This document shows, piece after piece, positions 24,491-35,300 of a stretch of 64,000 nucleotides of DNA (positions within the stretch are counted from its first letter, which is position 1; each line of letters opens with the position of its first letter). The translations under genes were made by a program, and so were the position numbers. The notes below the pieces were generated by a model. It ran no database searches. It was not told the origin of the DNA and was given only the letters and a program-made list of their open reading frames with translations. The stretch is from UBA2882 sp051877575. Lineage in GTDB: Bacteria; Bacillota; Clostridia; Lachnospirales; Lachnospiraceae. The DNA is taken from assembly GCA_051877575.1 (NCBI GenBank), contig JBJEJA010000010.1, forward strand, positions 66,680-130,679. The letters run 5' to 3'.

Positions 24491-25282
24491 ATGGGTAAAA
24501 AAGCGGTTTTTTTTGACATAGACGGAACTCTGCTGATACAGGGCAGGCAGGTAGTGGAGTCAACGGTGGAGGCGATACGAAAAATCCGTGCAAACGGACA
24601 TCTTGCGTTTATCTGCAGCGGCAGAAGCCGGATCATGATCCCCCAGACACCGGTTCTGGACATGGGATTTGACGGTATTGTAGGGGCTTGCGGAACTTAT
24701 GGGGAATATGAGGGAAAAGAAGTGTTCCGCTATTCTCTGGATAAACAGCAGCTGGAAGAACTGATTTCCGTGTTCCGGAAATATTATGCCATGTATATTC
24801 TGGAAGGAACGGAATATATATACTATGATGAAGAAATGGTAAATGACTTTGAAGAGGACTGGTATCTCCAATATGTCAATGATACGATCCCTCATAATTT
24901 CCTGCCTGTACAGAACGTAGAACGCATTGATGCGTGTAAGGCAAGTATTCATGCAAAAAATACGGATCCCGAAGAGGTTTACGGGAAACTGCGCCGAAAT
25001 TTTGAGGTGCTGGAGCATGTATTCGGAGTGGCAGAATTTGTTCCCAAGGGATTTTCCAAGGCAAAAGGGATTGAACTCATGTGTGAAAAGCTGGGTATTG
25101 ACAGAGCGGATACCATAGCCGTGGGTGACAGCATCAATGATGTGGATATGCTGAAATATGCCGGGATAGGCATTTGTATGGGAAACGGAAGCGAACCGGC
25201 AAAGGCATGTGCCGATTATATTACTTCCGATATTCTTGATGACGGAATTTATCGTGCAATGGAGCATTTTCAACTATTATAG
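24491..25282 (+). CDS. Cof-type HAD phosphatase
   Basis: A 263-residue HAD phosphatase of the Cof subclass. Motif I is FFDIDGTLLIQG, motif II FICSGRSR, and motif IV GDSINDVDML within SKAKGIELMCEKLGIDRADTIAVGDS. The C-terminal ADYITSDILDDGIYRAMEHF is the common end of this subclass. The substrate is unknown. The frame stays open 99 bases upstream, but AGGAG at 24478-24482 correctly places the ATG at 24491. It follows the degenerate GGDEF gene by about 105 bases on the same strand and precedes the groESL operon. Confidence 0.88.
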   Translation: MGKKAVFFDIDGTLLIQGRQVVESTVEAIRKIRANGHLAFICSGRSRIMIPQTPVLDMGFDGIVGACGTYGEYEGKEVFRYSLDKQQLEELISVFRKYYAMYILEGTEYIYYDEEMVNDFEEDWYLQYVNDTIPHNFLPVQNVERIDACKASIHAKNTDPEEVYGKLRRNFEVLEHVFGVAEFVPKGFSKAKGIELMCEKLGIDRADTIAVGDSINDVDMLKYAGIGICMGNGSEPAKACADYITSDILDDGIYRAMEHFQLL

Positions 25283-25437
25283 GAGATGCTTTCTTTTCTT
25301 TTTCTTTGCCGAATTTTTAGAATTATAAAATAAGTATTAAATGTGCTTTTTTGAGGCTGAGTAAGAAAAGAATAGAAAAAGAGAGGAAATATATAGAAAA
25401 TAAGAGAAAAGTGATATGTAAACAATTGTGGATTGGT

Positions 25438-25466
25438 TTGCAACACATTCCATAAATTACTAATAT
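25438..25466 (+). promoter_or_regulatory. groESL promoter
   Basis: TTGCAA, 17-base spacer and TAATAT just upstream of the CIRCE element; the operator would overlap the transcription start region, as usual for groE operons. Confidence 0.75.
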
Positions 25467-25477
25467 ATGTATTGCAG

Positions 25478-25504
25478 TTAGCACTCAAGTCAAATGAGTG
25501 CTAA
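25478..25504 (+). promoter_or_regulatory. CIRCE operator (HrcA binding site)
   Basis: A perfect TTAGCACTC-N9-GAGTGCTAA inverted repeat, identical to the consensus bound by the heat-shock repressor HrcA. It predicts HrcA-controlled heat induction of the downstream groES-groEL operon. Confidence 0.98.
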
Positions 25505-25555
25505 TAAAACAGAAAAGAGAGAAAACAAACATACATTTTTAAGGAGGCATTTATT

Positions 25556-25828
25556 ATGAAATTAGCACCACTTGGCGACAGAGTCGTATTGAAACCGTTA
25601 GTAGCAGAAGAGACAACCAAATCAGGTATCGTTCTTCCCGGGACAGAAAAAGAAAAACCCCAGCAGGCAGAAGTTGTTGCGGTAGGACCGGGAACCGAAA
25701 AAGTAAAAATGGAAGTAAAGGAAGGCGATAAAGTCATTTACTCCAAATATTCCGGAACGGAAGTAAAAGCAGATGAAGAAAACTTCATCATTGTAAGTCA
25801 GGCAGATATTCTGGCAATCATTCAGTAA
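25556..25828 (+). CDS. groES: Co-chaperonin GroES
   Basis: The 90-residue, 10-kDa lid of the GroEL chaperonin. Sequence landmarks are LAPLGDRVVLKPL at the N terminus, the mobile-loop region EETTKSGIVLPGTEKEKPQQAEVVAVGPG, and the C-terminal VIYSKYSGTEVKADEENFIIVSQADILAI. Start ATG preceded by AAGGAGG. CIRCE lies 50 bases upstream and groEL 94 bases downstream. Identification is secure. Confidence 0.98.
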   Translation: MKLAPLGDRVVLKPLVAEETTKSGIVLPGTEKEKPQQAEVVAVGPGTEKVKMEVKEGDKVIYSKYSGTEVKADEENFIIVSQADILAIIQ

Positions 25829-25922
25829 GTCATTGTCCGGGCATAAAGAAAATAAAACGGACCAAATAAAACAGACAAAATGAAACAGACAAAATGAAAC
25901 GAATAATCAGGAGGTCATTGTT

Positions 25923-27548
25923 ATGGCAAAAGAAATTAAATACGGAGCAGAAGCTCGTGCAGCATTAGAATCAGGTGTTAATCAGTTGGCGGATACAGTC
26001 AGAGTTACATTGGGACCGAAAGGAAGAAACGTTGTTCTGGATAAATCCTACGGTGCTCCGCTCATTACAAACGACGGTGTTACCATTGCAAAGGAAATTG
26101 AATTGGAAGATGCTTTTGAAAATATGGGAGCACAGCTTGTCAAAGAAGTTGCAACCAAGACAAATGATGTAGCCGGTGACGGTACAACAACCGCAACCGT
26201 TCTGGCACAGGCAATGGTCAATGCGGGAATGAAGAACCTGGCAGCAGGTGCTAACCCGATCATTTTAAGAAAAGGTATGAAAAAAGCAACCGATTGTGCA
26301 GTAGATGCAATCGCAAAGATGAGTTCCAAAGTAAAAGGAAAAGAACATATTGCCAAGGTTGCCGCAATCTCCGCAGGAGATGAGGAAGTCGGCAATCTGG
26401 TAGCAGACGCTATGGAAAAAGTTTCCGGTGACGGTGTTATTACCATTGAAGAAAGCAAGACCATGCAGACAGAGCTGGATCTGGTAGAAGGTATGCAGTT
26501 TGACCGCGGTTATATCAGTGCATATATGGCTACGGACATGGAAAAAATGGAGGCAACACTCGACAATCCTTATATCCTGATTACAGATAAAAAGATCAGC
26601 AATATTCAGGAAATCTTACCTTTGTTGGAGCAGATCGTTCAGTCCGGTGCAAAACTGTTGATCATCGCCGAAGATGTTGAAGGAGAAGCACTTACGACTT
26701 TGATCGTTAACAAACTGCGTGGTACATTCAATGTAGTAGCGGTAAAAGCTCCCGGCTACGGCGACAGAAGAAAAGCAATGTTGGAAGATATCGCAATTCT
26801 TACAGGCGGTCAGGTAATTTCCTCCGAACTCGGCATGGATCTGAAAGAGACTACCATGGATCAGTTGGGTCGTGCAAAATCCGTTAAAGTCCAGAAAGAA
26901 AATACCGTTATCGTTGACGGTGAAGGCGATAAAGCTGCAATCGATGCAAGAATTGCAAGCATCAAACAGCAGATCGAAGAGACAACATCCGATTTCGACA
27001 GAGAAAAATTACAGGAAAGACTTGCAAAACTGGCAGGCGGCGTAGCAGTAATCCGCGTAGGTGCTGCAACAGAAACAGAAATGAAAGAAGCAAAACTGCG
27101 TCTGGAAGATGCTCTGGCAGCTACAAGAGCAGCGGTAGAAGAAGGTATTATTGCAGGCGGCGGTTCTGCATATATCCACGCATCCAAAGAGGTTGCAAAG
27201 CTTGCCGATACGCTGGAAGGGGATGAGAAGACAGGTGCACAGATTATTCTGAAGGCACTGGAGGCTCCTCTGTTCCATATCGCATCCAATGCAGGTCTGG
27301 AAGGTAGCGTAATCATCAATAAAGTCCGCGAATCCAAACCGGGCATCGGCTTTGATGCATTAAAAGAAGAATATACGGATATGGTTGAAAGCGGTATTCT
27401 GGATCCTGCCAAAGTTACCAGAAGTGCATTACAGAATGCAACCAGTGTTGCATCCACGTTGCTGACAACAGAATCTGTTGTAGCCAATATCAAAGAGCCC
27501 GCACCGGCAATGCCTGCAGGCGGACCTGACATGGGCGGCATGATGTAA
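25923..27548 (+). CDS. groEL: Chaperonin GroEL
   Basis: The 541-residue subunit of the ATP-driven protein-folding chamber. Landmarks include the N-terminal AKEIKYGAEARAALESGVNQLADTVRVTLGPKGRN, the ATP-binding DGTTTATVLAQ and GGGSAYIHA segments, and a Gly/Met-rich C-terminal tail (PDMGGMM). An AGGAGG-like site precedes the ATG. It forms an operon with groES under CIRCE control and is followed by a strong terminator. Identification is secure. Confidence 0.98.
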   Translation: MAKEIKYGAEARAALESGVNQLADTVRVTLGPKGRNVVLDKSYGAPLITNDGVTIAKEIELEDAFENMGAQLVKEVATKTNDVAGDGTTTATVLAQAMVNAGMKNLAAGANPIILRKGMKKATDCAVDAIAKMSSKVKGKEHIAKVAAISAGDEEVGNLVADAMEKVSGDGVITIEESKTMQTELDLVEGMQFDRGYISAYMATDMEKMEATLDNPYILITDKKISNIQEILPLLEQIVQSGAKLLIIAEDVEGEALTTLIVNKLRGTFNVVAVKAPGYGDRRKAMLEDIAILTGGQVISSELGMDLKETTMDQLGRAKSVKVQKENTVIVDGEGDKAAIDARIASIKQQIEETTSDFDREKLQERLAKLAGGVAVIRVGAATETEMKEAKLRLEDALAATRAAVEEGIIAGGGSAYIHASKEVAKLADTLEGDEKTGAQIILKALEAPLFHIASNAGLEGSVIINKVRESKPGIGFDALKEEYTDMVESGILDPAKVTRSALQNATSVASTLLTTESVVANIKEPAPAMPAGGPDMGGMM

Positions 27549-27657
27549 GCATAAGCGGTATCGACCGATCAACAATCAACAGATTGCAAATCAATAAATT
27601 GATAGATTAATAGATTAGCAAATCAATAGACTAAGAAATTAATAAGTGAAATGATGA

Positions 27658-27690
27658 AAACAGGCGGCTGTATTTTAGCCGCCTGTTTTT
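27658..27690 (+). terminator. groESL terminator
   Basis: Stem CAGGCGGCT with AGCCGCCTG and a 7-nt loop, extended by A/T pairs and followed by a T-run. Classical Rho-independent terminator about 110 bases after groEL. Confidence 0.9.
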
Positions 27691-27721
27691 GGCTTTTTAC
27701 ATTTGGAGAAATTTATAAATA

Positions 27722-28190
27722 TAGTGGCGGAGAGAGGGCATAGGTGGCGAAAACAGCTTATTATGCCCAGAGAGAAGGTAGTATTCAGGATGAGAAGGGG
27801 TAAAGAAAAGAAAAAGGCGTTTTTATGCCCACAAAACGGGAGAAAAAGAGGCGGAGAGAGGGCATAGGTGGCAAAAATAGCTCATTATGCCCAGAGAGAA
27901 GGCGGTATTCAGGTTGAGAAGGGGTAAAGAAAAGAAAAAGGCGTTTTTATGCCCACAAAAAGAGGGAAANNNNNNNNNNNNNNNNNNNNNNNNNNNNNNN
28001 NNNNNNNNNNNNNNNNNNNNNNNNNNNNNNNNNNNNNNNNNNNNNNNNNNNNNNNNNNNNNNNNNNNNNTGAGAAGGGGTAAAGAAAAGAAAAAGGCGTT
28101 TTTATGCCCACAAAAAGAGGGAAAAAGAGGCGGAGAGAGGGCATAGAGAGCAAAAACAGCTTATTATGCCCAGAGAGAATAAGGGATGTG
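27722..28190. repeat. Intergenic tandem repeat, unit about 124 bp, interrupted by the assembly gap
   Basis: GGCGGAGAGAGGGCATA recurs at 27726, 27850 and 28129. The first two define a unit of 124 bp. Each unit carries GGGCATA and two copies of TATGCCC, allowing hairpins, plus a purine-rich stretch (GAGAAGGGGTAAAGAAAAG). Two copies are complete or nearly so before the gap, and a partial plus a terminal copy follow it. 124 is not a multiple of three and the frames differ, so it is not coding. The true copy number is unknown. No other gene-like signal is seen between the groEL terminator and about 28350. Confidence 0.9.
27970..28069. other. Assembly gap (100 N)
   Basis: Exactly 100 N bases, the conventional placeholder for a gap of unknown length. 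The flanks are out of register within the 124-bp repeat: about 69 bp of unit must be missing, plus any number of whole units. Confidence 0.98.
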
Positions 28191-28353
28191 GGTTGGAATA
28201 TCGGAACCGACGGGACAAATAAGTTTACATAACTCAAAACACGGAAGAACTGTGTCTGTTTTGTGGCTGTTTCAATGGTAAAAAATTCCAGGAATGTTGT
28301 AATTATCACTATGGCAGGATAAAAAATCTAATCGGGGAAATATTGATCAGAGG

Positions 28354-28382
28354 TTGAAATTATTACGATTTTATTATATTAT
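28354..28382 (+). promoter_or_regulatory. Promoter of the second sortase / adhesin operon
   Basis: TTGAAA, 17-base spacer and TATTAT, about 120-130 bases before the sortase start. The region between contains a low-complexity run of AAGATAAAA-type repeats (about 28438-28502). Confidence 0.65.
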
Positions 28383-28514
28383 GTAAATCAATAGTGGAGT
28401 ATTGGGGTACTATGCCCAATATTCAAAAATAAGTCTAAAAAGCAAGATAAAAAATAAGATAAAAAATAAGATAAAAATAAGATAAAAAAGATAAAAATCA
28501 AGATGGAAGTCAAG

Positions 28515-29375
28515 ATGAAAAAGCAGGGAAAGATATTCAAATGCCCGGATGGGATTTTATTGGCTACGGGAATAGTCTCACTGGTAGTTTTTGTTGCAGC
28601 AGGATGGAAATTGCTGGACTATTACCGGGCATACAGAGAGCAGAAGCAAAGCTATGATGAAATTGCGGCTTTGCGTGATGCAGGTAATATGGAGATGACA
28701 GCGGAAAAAGGATTGGGAGAAAGCGGGAGCACGGGATCGGGTAACATTGGCATAACAAGCAAAGAGGATGCAAAAGCAAGTTATGAAAGGCTTAAGGAAA
28801 TCAATCCTGATTACGTGGGGTGGATTACCATACCGGATACTGAGGTTGATTATCCGGTGGTTCAGCGCGATAATTCCTATTATCTTTATCATGATTTTAT
28901 GGGAAAACAAAGCAGTCACGGAGCCATATTTCTGGATGAAAACTGTGAGGCGGACGATGCGGTAATCCTCATACACGGACATCATATGAAAGACGGGACG
29001 ATGTTCGGAGCGTTAAAAGGTTTCAAAAAGAAAGATTTCAGGGAAAATCATGAAAGTCTCTATCTGGATTGGGGCGAAGGAGACAAAGAATATCGGATAT
29101 TTGCAGTGGCTTTGATTGATCTTAGCGGGGAAACGTATTTCCATTATGATGAGCTTCCTCATACGGGGGAAGAAACGGATACATATTTAAAAAGATTGAA
29201 ACAAAATGCATTTTGGTACGTAGAACCGGAACTGGAAGAGCAGACGCAGATTGTGCTGCTGTCGACCTGTGAGTATGGAACGGAGAACCAGCGCATGGTC
29301 ATTGCGGCAGTATCAGAAACGGCAGTATCAGAAACGGCAGTATCAGAAACGACAGTATCAGAAACGACAGAGTAA
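28515..29375 (+). CDS. srtB: Class B sortase with repetitive C-terminal tail
   Basis: A membrane-anchored transpeptidase of about 286 residues (290 if the ATG at 28503 is used). The membrane segment is near residues 12-32 (ILLATGIVSLVVFVAAGWKLL). The class B signature VGWITIPDTEVDYPVVQ, catalytic His in ILIHGHHMKDGTMFGAL, Cys in VLLSTCEYG and Arg in ENQRMVIAA are all present. Beyond the normal end it has a tail of four VSET-type repeats encoded by four 15-bp DNA repeats. Neither start has a canonical ribosome binding site; 28515 has GGAAG six bases upstream. It lies 15 bases before the giant adhesin gene, its most likely substrate. Confidence 0.88.
   Translation: MKKQGKIFKCPDGILLATGIVSLVVFVAAGWKLLDYYRAYREQKQSYDEIAALRDAGNMEMTAEKGLGESGSTGSGNIGITSKEDAKASYERLKEINPDYVGWITIPDTEVDYPVVQRDNSYYLYHDFMGKQSSHGAIFLDENCEADDAVILIHGHHMKDGTMFGALKGFKKKDFRENHESLYLDWGEGDKEYRIFAVALIDLSGETYFHYDELPHTGEETDTYLKRLKQNAFWYVEPELEEQTQIVLLSTCEYGTENQRMVIAAVSETAVSETAVSETTVSETTE
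29307..29366 (+). repeat. 15-bp tandem repeat (4 copies) in the sortase gene
   Basis: GCAGTATCAGAAACG is repeated three times, followed by a copy starting with A, and then a partial copy running into the stop codon. The unit is a multiple of three, so copy changes would alter tail length without a frameshift. Confidence 0.9.
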
Positions 29376-29390
29376 TAAAGGAGAATTTTT

Positions 29391-32300
29391 ATGAGAAAAG
29401 CAATTTGGAAACGGATATTACCGGTTACATTGGCGGTTGCGATGCTTATGACATCCATGCCGGAAAATGTATGGGCAGGACAGCCGGATATGGTTTCCCA
29501 AAATGCAGTCCGCGAGGGTGTTCCCTTTATAGAGAATGGCGGAGAAGAACCGCTCCCTCAGGCAGAGGGCAGTGATAATACGAATATTTTTGACGGTACA
29601 TCAATCACGCTTTCCGGTATAACATTAAAAGCAACCTATAAGGATGATGATAATAAAACGCAGGTTCTGGAGCTGACGGAGGACGGAGATTTTGAATTGC
29701 CTTATGATGCGGATATCAATATGAGACTGGATTTTGTATTGGGAACCGCATCCGCCATAGATGCTTTGACGGACTATATCTATAAGCTGCCCACTTCCAT
29801 CAGAGTAGATGTGGAAGCAATGCATCAGCTGTCCGATGGGGAAGGAAATTCTATTGGTACGGTTCAGATTGCACAGGATGGGACCTTGACTTTTCATTTT
29901 GATACAGTTGCTATCGGTGACAGTCTGAATACAAGATTTTATGTGCAGTTTGAGGGCGGTTTAAGCGAGAGCCTTCAGGAGGCGGGAAAAGAAGTGGATA
30001 TCAGTTTTCCTACCAGTGGCGGCAGTTTTGATTTTTCCGTTACGACTACGGAACCGACGGAGGATATTGACAATCCGGAGCCCAAGGATGTGGAAATCTA
30101 CAAATCGGGAACCCGCATTGTCAATGAAGACGGAGCAAATTATATTGAATGGACGGTAGAAATCGCACCCAACGGCAGAAGTACACTGGATGGCGTTATC
30201 AGTGATACTTTGGCTGCCGGGCTTACTTATGTGCCGGGCAGTGCCGTTTTGGCGGATGCATATGAGGGAACCGTAACGGAAAATTGTGTGGGGCAGAATC
30301 TTGAACTGACCCTAAGCGGTGTTAAGACCTATTATCATGCAAGGGTAAAATTTAAAACAACTTACGATTCTTCGGTTTTTACCGGTACGGTTGATAACAG
30401 CACCAGCCAGATGATCGGCAATACGGCAGTGTTCAATCCCGATGACGGAACGACGGGTGCCGTGGATGATGCGACGGTAACGATTCAGCCAAATATGCTG
30501 GAAAAGAGCGGTTCTTCCATCGATTCGGACGGCAACATTACATGGACGGTTGTGTTGAATAAAGAAAACCTGAATCTGAAAGGAGCTACTTTTAAAGATA
30601 CTTTCGGATCGGGACTTCAGGCGTTGAGCGGTGCAGGTGATGTAACAGTAAGTCCGGCTCTGCCCTCAGGAGCAAGTGTTACTACCGATTCTACGGGATT
30701 TCAGATTGTATTTCCGAATGATGCAGATACGACGCAAACTTATACTATTACATATAAGACGAGGGTGACGGATTTTTCACAGTCATCTTATACCAATCAA
30801 ACAGCTTTAACCGGCGGAACGGATATTACTTACAATGTTTCCAAAGATGCCTCTGTGCCGGGATATAATCTGTTGCAGAAAAACTGCACAAGCTATAATT
30901 CGGTTACCAATATCTTCACATGGGAAATCGTTGTCAATGATTCCGCTGTCACCATGAATGATGTAAAGGTAACGGATACGTTTGATCCCGCAAAAATGGA
31001 ATTTGTCAGTGCCAGTGAACCCTTGGGAACAGGTTCTGATGCTGCCGGCGGAACGCTGGTCTTTTCCCTGGGAACTTTGACGGGGCGGAAGGTGATTACC
31101 GTTACAACCAGGATCAAGAATCCGGAAACCTATTTTGGCACATGGACAGAGTTTAAAAATAAAGCGAGTATGACAAGTTCACTGAATGCGACTCCCATTG
31201 AGAAGGAAGCAGGAAAATGGGTAGAGGTCAAGGAGCCGGTGCTGCTTTCCAAATCAGGTGAATTTACCAAAAATTCCACCAGCCAGCCTTTAAATGACGG
31301 AACTATCCGCTGGACGGTTACGGTCAATGAACCCCAGTTGACGGTGAAAGACATGTCATTTGAAGACATTTTACCGGATCATATGGAATACGTGCCGGGC
31401 AGTTTTTATATCCAGAATATGTACGAGTGGGATGATAGCAAAAGAGTCTATCTGGATCCGACGATTGGAACGGATACAGATACCGGAAAACCGGCAATCT
31501 TTTATGAGTTTCATGCGACAGATGCCGCTGTGGCAGATTTTATGACTAAGCAGTTCCAGATTGTATATTTAACAAGAGTGACAGACCGTAATACGGGTAA
31601 TCAAAATACATCTTACACTAACAAGGCATCTCTGTCTGTGACTTATGAAGGAGATATTGTGGTGGGAGATGATGCTTCTTCAACCGTTACCGGTGTGGCG
31701 GGCGGAACGATCAATAAGGAGTATAGTTATAAGTCCGGTAACAGCTATGTGGATTGGACGGTAACCGTCAATGCCGCAAGAAATGATATGAGCGATATTG
31801 CCAATCCCAAGATCAGTGACCAGCTGGCGGAGTATTTTGATTATGTATCCGGTACGTTGTATCTTGTGGATGGGGATGGAACGGAGACGGAAGTAAGCAG
31901 GAGCAATTATATTGTTTCCGTGGTAAATGGGAAACTGACCGTTCAGCTTCCCACTACCGATGATGGAAAATATATCGGAAACAATTGTTATAAATTTAAA
32001 TTCAGGACGAACTTTAATTGTCTGGCGGCGGAACTGGAAGGAAAAACCATCACCAATACGGCGTCTTTTACGGGAACCGGTGTTGAATATGTAAAGGAAA
32101 GCAACAGCGTGAATAATATTTCCTTCAGCTCTTCTTCGGCTGGGGCCGTGGTCCGCAGGGAAATCCGGGTCAAAAAAGTGGATGTTACTACGGGAAATCC
32201 CTTACCCGGCGCAAAATTTGAATTGTATCTGGGAACGGAATGCATCGGGGAGGCAGTATCCGGTGCAGACGGATATGCCGTTTTTGAAGATCTGAATTCC

Positions 32301-35300
32301 ATAACCGGATATACGCTGAAGTTATTGGAGACTCAGGCGCCGGACGGGTACCGGATTGACGGAACCGGAGAAACGATAATAACGGATTATACCGAAGCCA
32401 ATTTGAGAACGGATGAAAACGGAATCAAATATTATGAGATTGAGATTTCCAATACCGGTCTGACAACTGTCAATACCGGAAATATTCAAATCAAAAAGGT
32501 AAATGCGGAAGGGGATTTGTTATCCGGAGCGGAATTTGGCCTATATAGTGATCCTTCATGTACAGACGCATCGCTGCTTTATACGAGAGAGACGGTTGGT
32601 GGTCTGGCAACTTTTTCCAACATGGCGGTGGGAACCTATTATCTGAAAGAAATCAGTTCTCCTGCGGGATACAAGGTTTCCGGCAGTATCATTACAGTAG
32701 TGATTGCAATGGATGCGGGAGGAGTCATCAGCGTAAAATATAACGGTACACCTGCGGATGTTTATGGCATAACAGATGAGCGGGCAGTAGGGAAACTGGT
32801 CATTACAAAGCAGGATAAGGATAATGGGGCCCTGTTGCTGGATGGGGCCAAATTCAGCATTTATAAGGATGCTGACTGTACGGACAGGGTGGATACGCAG
32901 ACGACGTCATTGGGGATGCTTACTTTTGATAATCTGGAACTGGGCAGAACCTATTATTATCGTGAGGTAACTGCGCCTTCCGGTTATGTTTTGGACAGTA
33001 CCATTCATGAGATTAAGATCGGCACGGGAACGGAAGTTACCGATCAGGTTGAGAATGTAACGATCAAGAATGAAAAGGCTGTGGGCAACATTGTCATCAA
33101 GAAAGTTGATAACAGCCCCGTGCCAAAAGCACTCTCCGGCGTGGAATTTACGCTTTATGAAAGCGATGGTACGACACCTTGTGATTTTGACGGAGACGGT
33201 ATGCCGGATAAAGTGACAACCGATGATCAGGGAATGGCTGTATTTTCGGATATTCCTTTTGGCTCTTATATTATCAAAGAGACGGCCGGAAAAGATGGTT
33301 ACAAGATCAATGTGGCGGATACGCCGGTGACGATCAGCGCTGTAGGAGATCAGAATGTGACGATTGTCAACGATCTGATGAAATGCGATATTAAGATTGT
33401 AAAGTATGATGTTTCTGATCATAACATATTGCTTTCGGGCGCACAATTCGGATTATATACCAGTCTGGGCGTACGTGTGGCTACAGGGACCACCAATGCA
33501 CAGGGTGAGGTATGGTTTTATGATGTGGCTTACGGAGATTATGAGATCAGGGAATTAAAGGCTCCGGAAGGCTATAATTCCATGGGGACAACGTCAATTA
33601 TCTCCAAGGCGAATATTCAGGATGCCGCAAACAGCGGGAGTGTAATCTTGCGTGAATTCGCCAATCAGAAACAGAACGGACAGATTACCTTAACGAAGCT
33701 GGGCGAGGCGGACGGCGGGGCGACGGAGGCACTTTCCGGTGCGGAATTTACTCTGTATGACGAGAATATGCTTCCGGTGACAACGGAGATATCCGATATT
33801 GCCGGAGCAGTATCATTTACCGGGCTTGTGTACGGCACCTATTATGTGCAGGAGACCAAAGCACCTGACGGATATGTCAGAGATACCGGAGTATATAAGG
33901 TCATAGTCGATTCGGATACGACGGTAACGGAATATGTCAAAGAAAACGGAACGACAGAAACGCTTACGGTGATCAATTATAAATCCAATGCACCGTATAT
34001 CAGTGTCAAGATCAAAAAAACAAACAGTGAGACGGGAGCACCCTTGGCGGATGCTACGTTTGAACTCTATAAAAACGGAACTGCCACAGGCATTACTGCC
34101 GTGACGGGAAGTGACGGTATTGCCTATTTTAAACGGGTACACGTGGAAAACGATCCGGAGGCGACAACGTATGAAATCCGGGAAGTTTCTGCGCCGACGG
34201 GATATCGGGAAGATCCGTCTGCGGTTATTTCACTGGGAAACAGAACCGATATCAACAGATATGCCGATCCGCAGATAAACGGCGGAGCGAACTTGACGGA
34301 TTCGGAGATTTTGTGGGCGAACAATACGGAAAGCAATGCGACTGTGGAAAACACACCGATGAAGGGAAAAATCTGGATTACCAAGACGGGACTGACTTCG
34401 GGTGTGCTGCTTGAGGGCGCGCAGTTTACTTTATACCAAGAGGATAAGATCACACCGGTTACGGGAATCACCAATCCGGTCACAACCAATGCATCCGGAG
34501 TCGCGGCTTTTGATAATTTACCCTGTGGAATATATTATCTGCGGGAAACCAAAGCACCGAAAGGATATACCTTAAACACAACGGAAACCAAGGTCGTGGT
34601 TGTGGACGACAGTATTTTGTTATTTACATATAAAGATACGCCGATCAATGTGAGCATCAGTAAAAGGGCGGTAGGTGGCACCGAGGAAATCGCAGGAGCG
34701 GTATTCAGTGTCGTAAAGGCAAGCGATACGACTTCGGTGATTGACAGCTGGACTTCCGGCACAAGCGCTCATAGAATACCTTACAACAAGCTGGAAGTGG
34801 GGGAGACCTATATTCTTCGCGAGGATACGGCTCCGGCGGGATATGGCTATATGAGTGATGTGGTATTCCGGATTAATGATGACGGCAGTATCACAACAGC
34901 CGCAGAAAAGAGCGGACAGACGATTATCGTGCGGGATAAACCTGTTACCCTTGCAATCAGCAAAGAGGGATCGGATGCTCCCGGAACCGAACTGTCCGGT
35001 GCCATTTTGGCGGTTTATGACGAAGGCGGAAATGAGATTGCGCGGTTTACTTCCGGTACGACGGCATATCAGCTGCCGTTCGGGATTTTGACGGCACCCA
35101 AAACCGGTTACCATTATTATACCTTAAAAGAGATCAGTGCACCGGACGGCTATGAGCTGGCAGAAGATATCGCTTTTGCGGTGGCTGCGGACGGAACGGT
35201 CAGCACTTATACATCTACAGGCGGCGTAATCACCTACACGGAGATTATAGGTGGCAGATTGGTCATGACGGATACCAAGAAACTGGCTACGGATATGTAT

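Noticed and set aside
27722..28190. CRISPR array
   Set aside because: Whole 124-bp units repeat without unique spacers, and no cas genes are present.
27887..28309. Open frames in the tandem-repeat region on both strands
   Set aside because: They run through the N gap, the repeat unit is not a multiple of three, and composition is low-complexity without protein-like features.
32907..33446. A 179-codon open frame opposite the giant adhesin
   Set aside because: No ribosome binding site or domain; it mirrors the codon bias of the repeated adhesin gene, as do similar frames at 34620-35114 and 35982-36521 on that strand.
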